Shown here piece after piece: positions 11,505-22,890 of a stretch of 64,000 bases of DNA. The translations under genes and the position numbers were made by a program. The notes below the pieces were generated by a model. That model was not told where the DNA came from. It searched no databases and saw only the letters and a list, made by a program, of their open reading frames with translations. The stretch's first letter is position 1, and every line of letters begins with the position of its first letter. The stretch lies in assembly GCA_015501585.1 (NCBI GenBank), contig JADNRY010000059.1:124001-188000 (forward strand), in the 5' to 3' direction. This stretch comes from Rhodocollybia butyracea. Taxonomy: Eukaryota; Basidiomycota; Agaricomycetes; Agaricales; Omphalotaceae.

Positions 11505-14101
11505 ATGTTGGCTCTCGGATTTTCTATCGCTTTACAAGCATTGGTGGCACTAGCCGCTACTATTTCCAGCCCTACTGTTACCCTTGATTCAGCAACAGTA
11601 ACTGGGAAAGCTTCGGGCACAGTACAGCAATTCTTGGGTATACCCTTTGCCCAACCTCCGTAGGGACCTCTCGGTTCTCCAAAGTTCTTCTAATGACCCT
11701 GCTCTATATAGCACTGGATCTCTGCGTTTCAATTTGCCTCAACCCCTTCCTCCGTATAATACCTCATTTTCTGCCACAGCAATGGGGTTTTCATGTCCCC
11801 AACAGGCCATTGACCTTCCACTGGTTTCTGGCCTTCCGGCAGAAACTATTGATTTTATTGTGAACTCTATCTATGGGTTTATATTCGAGGATTCTGAGGA
11901 CTGTGAGTGTATATAATCTCAGTCTTGTAGCAAGCTGATGATTATGGTTTACTGCTGAAGGTCTGACTATCAATGTTATAAAGCCCGCGACTGCTACTGC
12001 AACATCCAATTTGCCTGTTCTTGTGGTATGTAAACCAATAGATGGGCCGCCTGGCACTTTGAAAGCTGACTATTTTGCTTCTTTTCGGATAGTGGATATT
12101 TGGCGGTAGGCTGAATTCGGGCTTTGGAATTCAAGTCACTCCGCTCATGAATTTCTGCAAGGTGGTTTCGAGCTTGGTGGTACAGCAATGTAAGCCATGT
12201 ATCTTCTGTTTTTCAAGTCCGTTTACTGGGATCGAAATCAAAAGGTACGACGGAACCAGCATTGTTGAGCGCTCCATCGAACTTGATGAGCCCGTAATCT
12301 ATGTCTCCATGAATTATCGACTTACAGGTTAGCAGCAGCGGAGTCACAGTATCACTGATGTGGAAAGCTCTTGATTTTCATTGACGTAACTTTTAGCCTT
12401 TGGGTTCCTCGCTAGTCAAGAAGTTAAAGATGCTGGGTTGGGAAATCTTGGTCTTCAGGATCGTAAGTATCTGTCGCAGTCTCTTTCAAGTAACTGAAGT
12501 GCCAATGATTTTTTTCAGAACGGTTGGCATTAAAATGGGTCCAGCAGTATATTAGTAAATTTGGTGGCGATCCTACCAAGGTAAAGTGGCATTTACGATC
12601 ATTGATTTACAGGAGCTGATAGGGAGGTCTCTACTCACCAACTAGGTTACGATGTATGTACCATCATGCACCTTTTATACTTCCCGTCCACTCAGTTCTT
12701 TTGCAGCTGGGGTGAAAGCGCTGGCGCCATTTCTGTTGCGTTGCAAATGGTGACCAATGGCGGTGATACCGAGGGACTATTCCGCGCAGGTTTTATGCAA
12801 TCCGGTTCGCCTATTCCAGTGGGGGATATCACTGAGGGACAAACCTGTTCGTTCGGTCGTTTTGGCTATGTGATCAGTCTAATAAAGGGTACACTATTCA
12901 GATTACGATGAAATTGTTGAGGCCACAGGGTGCTCCGGCTCAAGTGATACCCTCGACTGCCTTCGAGAAGTTGATTACACAAAGCTCAAAGCCGCAGTCG
13001 ATGCGACTCCAGGGATTTTTGCGTATCAGGTAAAGTATCTCTATCAGTCCATACCCATACCTCCACAAGGCTCATGATACATTTCCAGTCCTTGAATCTT
13101 GCGTGGCTCCCTCGTGTAGATGGTGTCTTTTTGACTGCGGATCCTCAAGTGCTGGTGCAACAAGGTCAAGTAGCTAACATCCCCATTATCAATGGTAATT
13201 ACACTCTTTCTCCTCGTGTATCTTATTTACCAGTTGTTCGGAGGTGATTGCGACGACGAGGGAACTCTGTTCTCCCTTTCCAACTTAAATGTCACGTAGG
13301 TCCACTAGTGCTCTCTTGAATACACGTTCTATCTAAACAAAACTTAAAAAACTCTGCTAGGACACAGGCCGAGCTTTCGCAATATGTCAAGATAGAGATT
13401 CTTCCCAACATCACTGCTTCCGACCTAGCCGAGTTATTGACAGTATACCCTGCGGATATCACACAAGGATCTCCTTTCGGCACTGGTATCCTGAATGCTA
13501 TTTCGCCAGAGTTCAAAAGAATATCTAGGTAGTGCAACACGGCATGGCCAATGCTGATCAACACTAATTACATTTATAGCTTCATCGGAGACGCTGTATT
13601 CCAGGCACCCCGGCGATTCTTCCTCCAGAGTCTCAGTGGGAAGCAGCCCCTCTGGTCGTACTGTGAGTACTATTAAAGAGTCATGACTGGTCTAGCACTC
13701 GAGCCCTTTGAAGCGAACAAACGACTCAAAAGTCTCCCAATCCTGGGGTCTGTGAGTTACTCCCCGCTTCATCTTTTGAGCGACTCTGACTGGTCCTTGA
13801 GGCGCATGGAACTGACATTTTGAACGTGTACGGGGGAGGCGATATGGCAGACTACCTTGTCAATTTTGCTGTCAACCTCAATCCAAATGGCAACACGGTT
13901 CTTGCGTGGCCAGAATACACAAGCGGCACTCCACACATGCTGCAGTTCAATGATGGCTTGTTTCCGTTGTCGCTTTCCCTCGATAACTATCGGTGCGTCT
14001 TCAATTTTGAACCGTTCTTGTATGTGACCTTGGTGAACTTCCAATCTAGAGTTGAAGCAATACAGTTCACAACTCAGTTGTTGTTGGCCAACCCCATTTA
14101 A
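11505..14101 (+). CDS. secreted type-B carboxylesterase/lipase (alpha/beta hydrolase)
   Basis: Eighteen exons close in frame and sum to 1629 nt (542 aa, the usual family size). The exons include 13 nt (12093-12105), 28 nt (12162-12189) and 8 nt (12646-12653). A signal peptide (MLALGFSIALQALVALA) precedes the mature enzyme. Family marks in order: FLGIPFAQPP, EDCLTINV, oxyanion-hole WIFGGGFELGG, nucleophile elbow GESAGA (Ser), acidic residue in NGDCDDEGT (Glu), and catalytic His in GSAHGTDILNVYGGG. All three catalytic residues are present, so the enzyme looks functional. It would hydrolyse ester bonds outside the cell; substrate unknown (fungal relatives include sterol, carotenoid-ester and feruloyl-type esterases). 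Stop TAA at 14099-14101. Confidence 0.88.
12646..12653 (+). other. 8-nt micro-exon before the esterase nucleophile
   Basis: GTTACGAT sits between AACTAG and GTATGT. Introns of 65 nt (12581-12645) and 53 nt (12654-12706) flank it. It supplies Val-Thr and two bases of Ile in the conserved Val-Thr-Ile-Trp-Gly-Glu-Ser-Ala-Gly stretch, and the whole 18-exon model closes in frame only with it. Confidence 0.8.
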
Positions 14102-14699
14102 CTCCAAGATCATGACAGACAGAGAGGAAGAGCACTGAGTCCTGGAAATGCTCACCCTACATTGTATCCGTCATATGTACTTCTTCTTGACTACATAGAG
14201 TTTGAGAAGTGGGAGTGGCTGATAAAACAGTGTCATTTATTGTTTGTGAGCTCGGAGTCACGCAGACGTTACAGTTATTAAACCTCGAACAGGGAACTGA
14301 TGCTGGTTCGGAGAGAACAACGATAAGGCCAGAATATTTAATTACGAAAAAGTTCATATAACCCAACTAGTCCAACAAGTCCACGACGCCAAGTCGGTCC
14401 CTTGACTCGCGTCGATCCATCTCCGGTCGAGCGTCCTGTGAAGAGGTTTTGCGCCTGGTTGTCGTTGTTGACTAATGCTCTCGGATTGATCCCTGGTTGT
14501 CACAGAAGACCGGTGTGGGGGATGACTGTGGAAAATCAAGTTCTGCGAGGAAGTTACAGAACCGGAGAGCTTGGCGAGGTATTTAGCCTCGCAAGAGGAA
14601 AGTGCTATGACAGCTTGCTGTTTCGAACTTCAAGATACAGGATAAGAACGTAACATAATTAGAAACCCAGAGACAGACTTCCTACCGTCTCCCATTCCC
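14102..14699. other. repeat-derived spacer with copia LTR-like fragments
   Basis: The segment 14284-14326 resembles 21621-21661, and 14330-14381 resembles 33537-33590 (shared core GTTCATATAACCCAA). These scattered copies are most simply pieces of one degraded LTR. No gene is supported here. Confidence 0.5.
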
Positions 14700-15353
14700 C
14701 AGTCAGAATCGGATAGTGCAGTTACCAGTGGATATCCTGAAGATTGAACACCTAACCATATACCGTAGCATTGAATTGGTGAGAGACCCTTTGATGTACC
14801 GAAGGAGATATTTGGCAGCAGCGGCGTAAGCTGGACCGAAATTGTTCATAAGACGTGCAAGCTCGTGAATAGTGTAAGAGATATCGGGGCGAGAGTATGT
14901 TGCGAGGTGCATACATTTCCCAACGACGGCGGTGTACGGGAATTCGGCCGTCTTCTCCTTTTCTACTTCAGAGATGCTCGGATTCGATTTCCATTTCGTC
15001 TTGGTCGGAGCGTAAGAGGTTGAGCAAGGCGTCGTTGACCGATTGCAGTTTGGACCGTGTAACGTGCTACTCGTTTTGTTCGAGTGATGTCGAGCATATC
15101 GATCGTGTCTCCGTGGAAGAGTCGTTTCTCCACCTAGGGAGGACCTGTGGAAAGGTCAGATCGGTACGGAGACCAGCATAAAGTACATACGGAGGAAGAT
15201 CTTGGGAATAGGAATGCTGTTGTTCGCGTGAAATTTGACATCGCGTCGAGAGCGGATGATTTTGAATGAGGCCCCAACGAAGCGACCTGACTGCATTTGA
15301 GTTCCTGGGAGGATTATTTGAACGCCTCCCAGTCTTTTTGTATCATATACCAA
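14700..15353 (-). pseudogene. Ty1/copia polyprotein remnant (reverse-transcriptase/RNase H region)
   Basis: Minus-strand fragments in different frames. Near 14800-14912 the motif YSRPDISYTIHELARLM followed by AAKYLLRYIKGS is the copia RT-RNase H connector. Near 15240-15353 a VYDTKR start and SRRDVKFHANN resemble the integrase C-terminal region of copia polyproteins. The two pieces are out of frame and separated, so the element is a degraded fragment. No intact LTR pair is visible. Confidence 0.6.
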
Positions 15354-16128
15354 TAGACTTGTGACCAGGAATCATAGAGCCAAAGATATTGCTATGATTA
15401 GATCTGAGATGTACAGCCACACTACCTACGTCATCAAGTTACAGAGCCTGTTTTCCAACTTCGTAACATGCCTTTTTTGGATCCACCGGAAAGCTAGCCG
15501 GGCCCTCCCTTCCATTCAAGCTTCAGAAGCTGGATACGAAGTAACTAGTAAACCTCCAATATTCAATAGTTACTCATCCCTTCACCTACGGTACCTACAG
15601 CATAAACTGTCGGGCATGTTACGGGTATGCGATTTCTCTCCCATACTGATGGATCGACAGGGGAGCAACTTTGAACACAACGAGACTCCTCTAATTACAC
15701 TATAATCCGGTCAAGCAGAATGGGAAGGGACCACGCGCCTGTACTCTGTGTTCTTATGTGGAACCTTTTGAAAATAGGCCTTCGACAATTCAGTATTGCT
15801 TTTCTGCAGGTTTGTACATATGTTACGCTCGGTCAACGCTTACAAATAGTCAACCATCAGGTGAAAGGCAACTTTTCGTTGCTGTCTATACAAGTTCGAA
15901 TTCGAAACTTATTGATAGAGTAGATCCTTCCGAGTTCTCGTGAGCTCTAGCTCGGAACCACTGCATGCCGATCTAGCCTAAGGTACACTCAAAGCACACC
16001 AGTAAGTCAAACGAATGTTTGTGCAAGTACTACCGATAGTAAGTACTCATGACCTAGAGTCTGGTTCAACGAGTGAGGTACCATTAGCAAAATAAACTCT
16101 CCCTTGCCCAATCTACGACTCTCTCTGC
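15354..16128. other. spacer without supportable gene
   Basis: About 775 bp between the copia remnant and the membrane-glycoprotein gene. A 114-codon plus-strand frame at 15361 has no recognisable motif and I do not support it. Confidence 0.4.
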
Positions 16129-17845
16129 TTAGGGCGACACTTCCTGTTCATACGCAGGGGGGCGTTGAATGGCATTCATCAAGTTATTAAGCTGCTGAAG
16201 GAGAAGCTCTGTCCTGTCTGGCTCCTGATGTGTCGCGATTCGATCTCCATTCTGGCCATTGTTCTCATTGTTTCCATTAGGTTCAACAGGAAACAAGTCA
16301 GCCCCTTCGGCGCCTGGTAGTAATATCGCGGTACTGTCCTGTACAGGCTGTTCTTGGTCCTGGACTGTATCTCTGGCTGTTACCAGAGATACTGACGTGG
16401 GGTAGCTTTTTGTAAATGGTACGGTAATATACCCTTTTTTAAAAGGAGTGACATTGTCTCCTAGGTTCACCTCAGCTAAAACAAAAGTTGATAAGATAAA
16501 CAGGTGCGGAACATCAATAATGGGACTGCACCTGATGTTGATTCCATCCATGATTGAGCCGGTGACCGAGATCTTCGCTTTTTTGCTTGCCACCACGCCC
16601 CCCACAGAATCAAACATATTCCAGCAATGGCACCAATAACTATACCAGCGATAACCCCGCCATGCAGCCCTTGATGAGAAGGTTGTACAGGAGATGAGAT
16701 TGATACGGAGAGGTCGGGCATGTCATTCAGTGTAGCAAAACCAGGAATGTAGGTGAATCCACGAAAGCCAAGGATCTGCGATAGTGAAGCTTCAAGAACC
16801 TCGACTGTAATGGTATGATTGCCACTATCTGATTCTTGCTGAACAAGAGTGAAATATTCAAAGTAGTTTGAAAAGGATGTCTGTCCTTCGCCCTCAAATT
16901 CAAGCTGGACCTGTGTTTGCTCATCAAGGGAGACACCTAGGGTGAGGTTTCCCGAAGCTGTTGGGTCAAAATAACCAAGAAGTGTGACATTCCATCCTAA
17001 TCTTTGCTATCAAAATCCACCATAAAAAGAACCTGAGGAAGCTACGGACCTGTGAAGGGAAACTTCATTGTATTTCCAGCTGTTCCACTTGACTTTCCGG
17101 GCCCCCCGCTGGGGACTGAGTCCTGCCACTGTCCTTCAAACACAACAGTGCTATCTGTATAGTTTACAAATAAAAGTCGATTATCCAGAGACGAGGTGGG
17201 TGTCGGGGTTAACAGAGCATAATCAAAAAATGATTCGAGCATTGTTGAACAGTTGATATTAAGTTCAATTCGCAGATTCCCTTGTTGTTCTATATCAAAC
17301 TCCCACATTACATTGTCAGTAGTGGATATCGTGGAACGAGGCTTGGTCGTCACTTGTTGTACTCCGTCAGACAAAAGATTATCAAAGTCGATGGTACAGC
17401 GTCCCCCATCTAAAGTTTGAAAGAGGTCCCCAATAAGCAACAGCTGCGGGACTTGAGAATCTTTATGCCAGTAATGTATATCAGCGATTCAGTTTTTTTT
17501 AAAAATAATAAATGGTGGACTTGTCTAGACCTTACTAATCTCGAAAGTGAGGTTGCCAATGTTGATATTGGGGGGATTAAGATCAAGTGCTATAGATGAA
17601 TTTTTGTAGAAGCCGGGGGGGCTGGAGCTCGACCAAGAACCAGACTTATTGAATGCAGAATTGTCCACAATGATTGCAGGAGTCTGACCCATGGGGACTG
17701 TATAAGTAGGAGTTATCTCAGGGGACAGGAGTATGCGATAAAGGATCAAGAAATTGGCAGTATGCGCTGTAACACACAATTTATAGTTACCTGTAGTTCT
17801 TAGCACCGCCTCAGGTATGATACTACTAGTTGGATATTGATTCAA
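16129..17845 (-). CDS. single-pass membrane glycoprotein of an Agaricomycete family, function unknown
   Basis: Minus-strand exons join into one protein: an N-terminal part (VDNSAFNKSGSWSSSSPP), a second block (PQLLLIGDLFQTLDGGRCT to TMKFPFTG), then WNVTLLGYFDPTASGNLTLG, a Ser-rich linker, one transmembrane helix (GGVIAGIVIGAIAGICLILWG) with a basic stop-transfer KKRRSRS, and a cytosolic tail ending RPPAYEQEVSP. Many Asn-X-Ser/Thr sites lie outside the membrane. The two repeated beta-rich blocks ending in 'FxFTG' followed by 'VTLLGY' are typical of a large basidiomycete family of unknown function. I see no signal peptide, so the true first exon may lie upstream or may have been lost next to the inverted-repeat element. 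Stop at 16129. Confidence 0.62.
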
Positions 17846-18350
17846 TCATCAAGATTTTTAGTAGCTCGTCATGATATTGGGACGGTGGAGTCTCTTGACT
17901 CGGAGGGTGGTTGCAAGCGTGTGCTGCGCGCGCCACAAGACGTTACAGGTACTTACGAATTATCATCAGTTAATCATATATACTGCGCACAAGTACCATG
18001 TATCTATCATCCACAAAATATATGGAATTAAGCAGTTCTATTCATTTCAACATGGCTGCTACGGAGCACTCCATAGCATAGCAGTCCATAGTTCATCCCA
18101 GGTTTTGCAGATGTTACTAGTAACTAGGCCGCTAGCTTTATCATGTGCTCTAGTAGATGATGACAGCTCAAGCCTCACAGTACAATACGAAGATTCCAGT
18201 TTGCACTTAAGCTTACAGCACTGCTAGAAAATACCTAATAATCATGTCAGTCGTGAAAAATTGGCCGTAAAAATAAAACAGGTACCCGAGTGTTGAAACG
18301 ATTGATGTCAAGCTCAACAGATGCTTTTTCGCTCCCACATGGGCTTCCAA
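17846..18350. other. spacer, possible promoter of the glycoprotein gene
   Basis: About 500 bp without a supportable frame, between the glycoprotein start and the left target duplication of the inverted-repeat element. Confidence 0.4.
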
Positions 18351-20463
18351 CATATCACCACCTCATACGCCCGGTAGACTTATATAGTAGCCTTTGACAT
18401 GGGGGGTGTGATGGCGTAGGGAGTTATCATAACAATCCGCTATTGTACAGTAGCGCAATAAAAGCGCTATATTTCGTCTGACTTTGATGTACAGAGATCT
18501 CTCGGGTTCCAATGGTACCGAGATCACGCGTAAGCCGTCCCGAACATACGCGCCTTAATTTGCGCCGCCTCCCGAGCAAACTATCTTCTGCCCCAGTCCA
18601 GTGCTCCATTCCTTGTAACTTTATATGAAGTTCATGTTATTATAACCCATACATATCTCATGACTTGAAAAATCATGAGAAACAGTGCCAGAGAAGCAAA
18701 GGCATACAGTTGATGGACTTGAGCTTCCTGAAGAGCACTATGGTACAGGCTCTCCATATGGAAGTATCAGATACTTGAACCCTCAATGTCAGCAATGCTG
18801 CTCCAGCTTTGAACGACAGTATACCACCCACTGGAGTCTTCCTTATTGCCCTCTTGCTTGTCTCACCATCTCGTCATCAATAGTTGCAGTTAATAGATCA
18901 TCTATGGCTTGCATGGTGTAAGTATTTAGTATTTTACAATGTATAGAGGCTATGGAGGCCCTCTATGTAGCTTATAGGGCCAAATATCCCTTGTGGTCAT
19001 GGTGAACGACGAGGAGAGCCGCGAATTGAAACGTGGGAATGTACGGGAAAAGTTTGCCGGTGCTTCCGCTCATTGTTCCAAACGGTGAGCAGAGGGAGGG
19101 GATCATTTCTGATTAAAAGCGGACATCACGGAAGCTCATGCAAAGGTGCAATCGTTTTTTTTTAGAGCAAAATTTGCATACAAATATACCACAAGGTTCT
19201 TGAAATATCCACCCCTTTGTAAAGAGATGCAGTAAAAGTCGTATTCACTAGGCAAAACAGCGAGCTCAAGAAGGAACAACCTGTACTACGGTCATCATGT
19301 TTGGACAATGAGACAATCTATAATAGTCCTTTATTACACATTAAAATTGGCTCTACTGGAGTGGTCTGACAACGTTAACATGACCTTACTTACATTCATC
19401 CAAGTCGTTGCACTTGGTTTGATCCTTGAAGACCTATTACCCTCTTGAGACTGTTGAAGTTGGTAAATAATTCTAATTTTGCCATATTATGTTGATATAG
19501 CATACAAAAGTCTATTATCACTATATCAAGCCCTTAAGTAAACTCGTTCCTTCTGGAGCAAACTGTTTTGGCTAGTGAATACAACTTTTACTGCACATCT
19601 TTACAAAGGAAAGAGTATTTCAAGCTCCTTGGGGTATATTTTTATGTAAATCTCACTCGAGAAGGAACAATTACACCTCCCCATGAGCTTCCGCGATGTT
19701 CGCTCCTAATTGGAAATTATCCCCTCCCTCTGCTCACCGTTTGGAACAACGAGCGGGAGCACCGGCAACCTTTTCCGGTACATTCCCACGATTCCATCCA
19801 CAGCTCTCCTCATCGTTCGGCACAACTACTAGATAATACTAGCCCTATATGTTACATAGAGGGCCCCCGTGGTTGCTATACATTTCAAGCTCCTGGATAC
19901 TTACAATATGTGAGCAGTATATCATCTATTAACTGCAACTATTGAAGATGAGATGGTAGCCTCTTGTGTCTTATAGGCCACACTCTCAAAGCCAAACAGT
20001 GGTTTGAACATTCGAGAGAGTTTGTTTGTTTGTAACCACTTATTTATATTGGAGAAGACGATGCAACGACTTATCTGTACGGCGGGTCACTGTGCATGCC
20101 CTTATGTACACAATCTTGTACATAAGGGCATTTACAGTTACTATGAGGCAAGTATGTAAAGGTTATAACGGCGCGAAAGCTACCAGAGAGTGAGGGAGTG
20201 CTGGAGTTGAGCAAGAAACAGTGTTCGGGAGGCTGCGATATTTGAGGCAGCATATGTTCGGGAGGCGGCATACGCGTGATCTCGGTACTAGTTTTCCGGT
20301 ACCCAAGAGATCTCTGTACTACTACATCAAAGTCAGATGAAATATAGCGCTTTTATTGCGCTACTGTACAATAGCAGATTGTTATGATAACTCCCTACGC
20401 CATCACACCCCCCATGTCAAAGGCTACTATATAAGTCTACCGGCGTATGAGGTGCATATCACC
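18351..20463. mobile_element. Mutator-like element with very long terminal inverted repeats
   Basis: The 9-mer CATATCACC flanks the element directly (18351-18359 and 20455-20463). Inside, the left arm (18360 to about 19290) is the imperfect inverted copy of the right arm (about 19530 to 20454). Landmarks: GACATGGGGGGTGTGATGG on the left against CCATCACACCCCCCATGTC on the right; the GCGCTATATTTC region; the GGTGAGCAGAGGGAGGGGA region; and GTATTCACTAG. A spacer of about 240 bp lies between the arms. No transposase is seen, so it is non-autonomous. Long inverted arms plus 9-bp duplications are the mark of Mutator-like (MULE) or foldback elements; family assignment is inference. Confidence 0.72.
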
Positions 20464-22010
20464 CAGGACTTTGAAGGAGAGAGCAATCTGGCTTTTGGAG
20501 GAGGATCAGCCATCAGGTACCTATTTATTTAATTTCGAGATGGATTTCTATTTGAGAAAATAGAGAATTACTTATATGTAGCGAGAGCATATGAAAGCAA
20601 TCGTCGATAAAAGTAATGAAACATAGAAAGTTGGGTAACGGATGAATCTCGCGTGGGAGATGAACATCTTGTCTTCCAGTGCAGTACGAAGGATACTGTC
20701 CAACTTTTCTTCCGCCGTAAGAGAAACATTCTTCTTCTGGCCAGCATTAGCACGGCCACTATTCCGTTTCTCCGCGGTCTGTTCAAGTGGGAAGGACCAG
20801 CGACATTGGTCTGGGCAAGATAGAGGCTCGGGACAGCCGAATTTTCGGGAGAAAGAGTTGCCGACTGGATAAGAGTCTACATGGCTTTAATTTCTGGTGC
20901 CACGCCTTGGTGTATCTGCGTATCTGCTCAAATTTTGAGCAGGCAACGACAGCGGAGGATGACAGGGGAATCCCTGTGTCTCGAGTTTTCCTTGTAGCTC
21001 GTCTCGGTAATATCTAATTTACATTCTTGGACATGTAAGTAATGAGTATTTTGGAGAACTCAAAGTCAGTCGTGAGTGTGGGACTGGCCTGAGACAGTTT
21101 TCCATAGAGCTCGAGCATGATTTTCAGCCAGGCAGCGGGATCAAAACCAGGTAGACAAGCAAAAGTGCTGATTGTTGGTTTAAATTCATTGCAATGGGAC
21201 TGTTATTCGGCTGGTATTCCCTTGCATCTCAACATCTATAGCATTACTGGCAGAGGTATCGAGTCCTGGTATTCTCTGGCTGGGGACGATTTCGGGGATC
21301 ACAGGACTCTCGGAGGAAGTTGTGGTCCTCACCTCTAATGTACTTCCAAAGCCTATATACTTTGAGTTTGATAGATGCCTTGTGTTCAGATTCGTGAAAG
21401 TTATTTGAGCAATCAGCATTCTCCTTGATGAGAGTGAGTGTTTCGCCGCCAGTCCAATTCGCAGTTGTTCCTTGGTGCATTATTTTGCAAATTATTTTGA
21501 GAACTATCCGGGTTATTGGAGATAGAGGTAGACATAGTGTTCAACAGATGAGGTTGAAAGTTTCGCAAGTAACGGTGTTGGCAGTGATCATCAGCCGGGG
21601 CCCATAACCCACCAAATTATCTCGAACTGGGAACTGGTTCTGGTTCGGAGAGAATAATGATAGTTAGAATATTTATCCGTATACACATACCTAGTTCAGA
21701 GAGAACAATGATAAGGGTTCATGCCCAGTGAAAACCTGCACTGGGTTGAGCCGAGATGATATAGTAAAAAGTCATGTTCCAGCTGTGATCATCCGAGATC
21801 AGCTGTTTTCCCAGAAATTCCAGATATCAGCCGTACAGGCTGTTCTTGTCTGTGTTTATCTGGCAAGAACCGTACAGAGAGTGAAATTTAGTATTGTATA
21901 TAACTGTGTTCCTCTGGGATAATATGAGTTTATCTGGCCTGAACTGTACAAAATACAATGTGATATTACTATTACTCTAGGCTGTTCTCATCTGGGTCCA
22001 TCTGGGATAG
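20464..22010. other. repeat-rich spacer, left flank of the gypsy insertion
   Basis: About 1.5 kb with no convincing gene. It contains an LTR-like fragment (21621-21661) shared with 14284-14326, and a perfect 7-bp hairpin, CCCAGTG..CACTGGG, near 21726-21747 that recurs near 32255 and 32455. Minus-strand frames at 21186-21480 show no motif I recognise. Confidence 0.45.
22006..22010. repeat. target-site duplication GATAG (left)
   Basis: Identical to 30627-30631; 5 bp is the usual duplication size for Ty3/gypsy integrases. Confidence 0.9.
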
Positions 22011-22650
22011 TGTTAAGATCGTGCAAGACCGAAGGGAACCGATCGGTATCTGAAAGGTATGTATTGACGAAGTGGGTCTCAGACCGATATCGGAGATTGA
22101 AGAAGAAGTGGGACGTGCGGTATAGCTATTAGCTAGACCCTTGTCACGCCGAATAGTCCCAAGATGAAGTTCAGGAGACAAAGATAGATTCGGCCGATGT
22201 AACGGCCAACGAGTAAGACGAGAGAAGGATAGACTAGGGCGGAACTTAGTCGGACAGAAGGTCTGGTTTATCCAAGTTGATATTTAAACTGAGGACTACT
22301 GTACAAGGTTGTACTACTTATATACTAAGAGTCCAGGGCTTCCAGATTGGTAGAAGACAATAGTCGGAAACGTATACGGAAGACCGAAGTAAGTAATACA
22401 ATCATAAGACAATAATACTCAATAGATCGGAAAGGGAATATAATCGAAAGATAATAAGAACCAATTAGAAAGTAATCCGAAAGGTCCGATGGCGGTACGT
22501 CATCGGACGAAGATAACAGATAAGATAGGAAGATAACAAAAAGAGATAAGATGATGGAAATAGACGGGATGGAATCGGAATGATGCTGGGATGATAGTAG
22601 AGGTGATCCGGTGATGATCCGAGGGATGCCAATGCGGCATGGTCGTAACA
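22011..22650 (-). repeat. 3' LTR of the gypsy element
   Basis: 640 bp, ends TGTTA..TAACA. Relative to the element (minus strand) this is the 3' LTR, preceded by a purine-rich tract (22652-22663 read on the minus strand as AAGAGGGGGATA). Confidence 0.9.
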
Positions 22651-22829
22651 GTATCCCCCTCTTAGGCTTGAGCCTTCGAAAGCCTCTAAGTCCAGAGCCG
22701 AAGTCGGACCGATAGTATATCGGCCGAGAGTCAGGGTCACCGTGATGTGAGAAAGTCTAGAAAATTCTAAGACGTCACCGAGATCTCCGCTTATCGTTCC
22801 TGTGATCCTATAGAGTCTAAGCGCCTGGG

Positions 22830-22836
22830 TATATAA
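22830..22836 (+). promoter_or_regulatory. TATA-like box of the antisense gene
   Basis: TATATAA lies 55 bp before the ATG at 22891, inside the retrotransposon but outside its 3' LTR. The position suits a promoter that reads against the gag-pol direction. Confidence 0.5.
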
Positions 22837-22890
22837 GGTCGTGCCAAAATCCAAAATTTCCCTAAGTACCCCATCAATTTTCTTATTACC

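Noticed and set aside
20568..21017. Short opposing ORFs near 20.6-21.0 kb
   Set aside because: No start context, splice signals or family match; probably decayed repeat.
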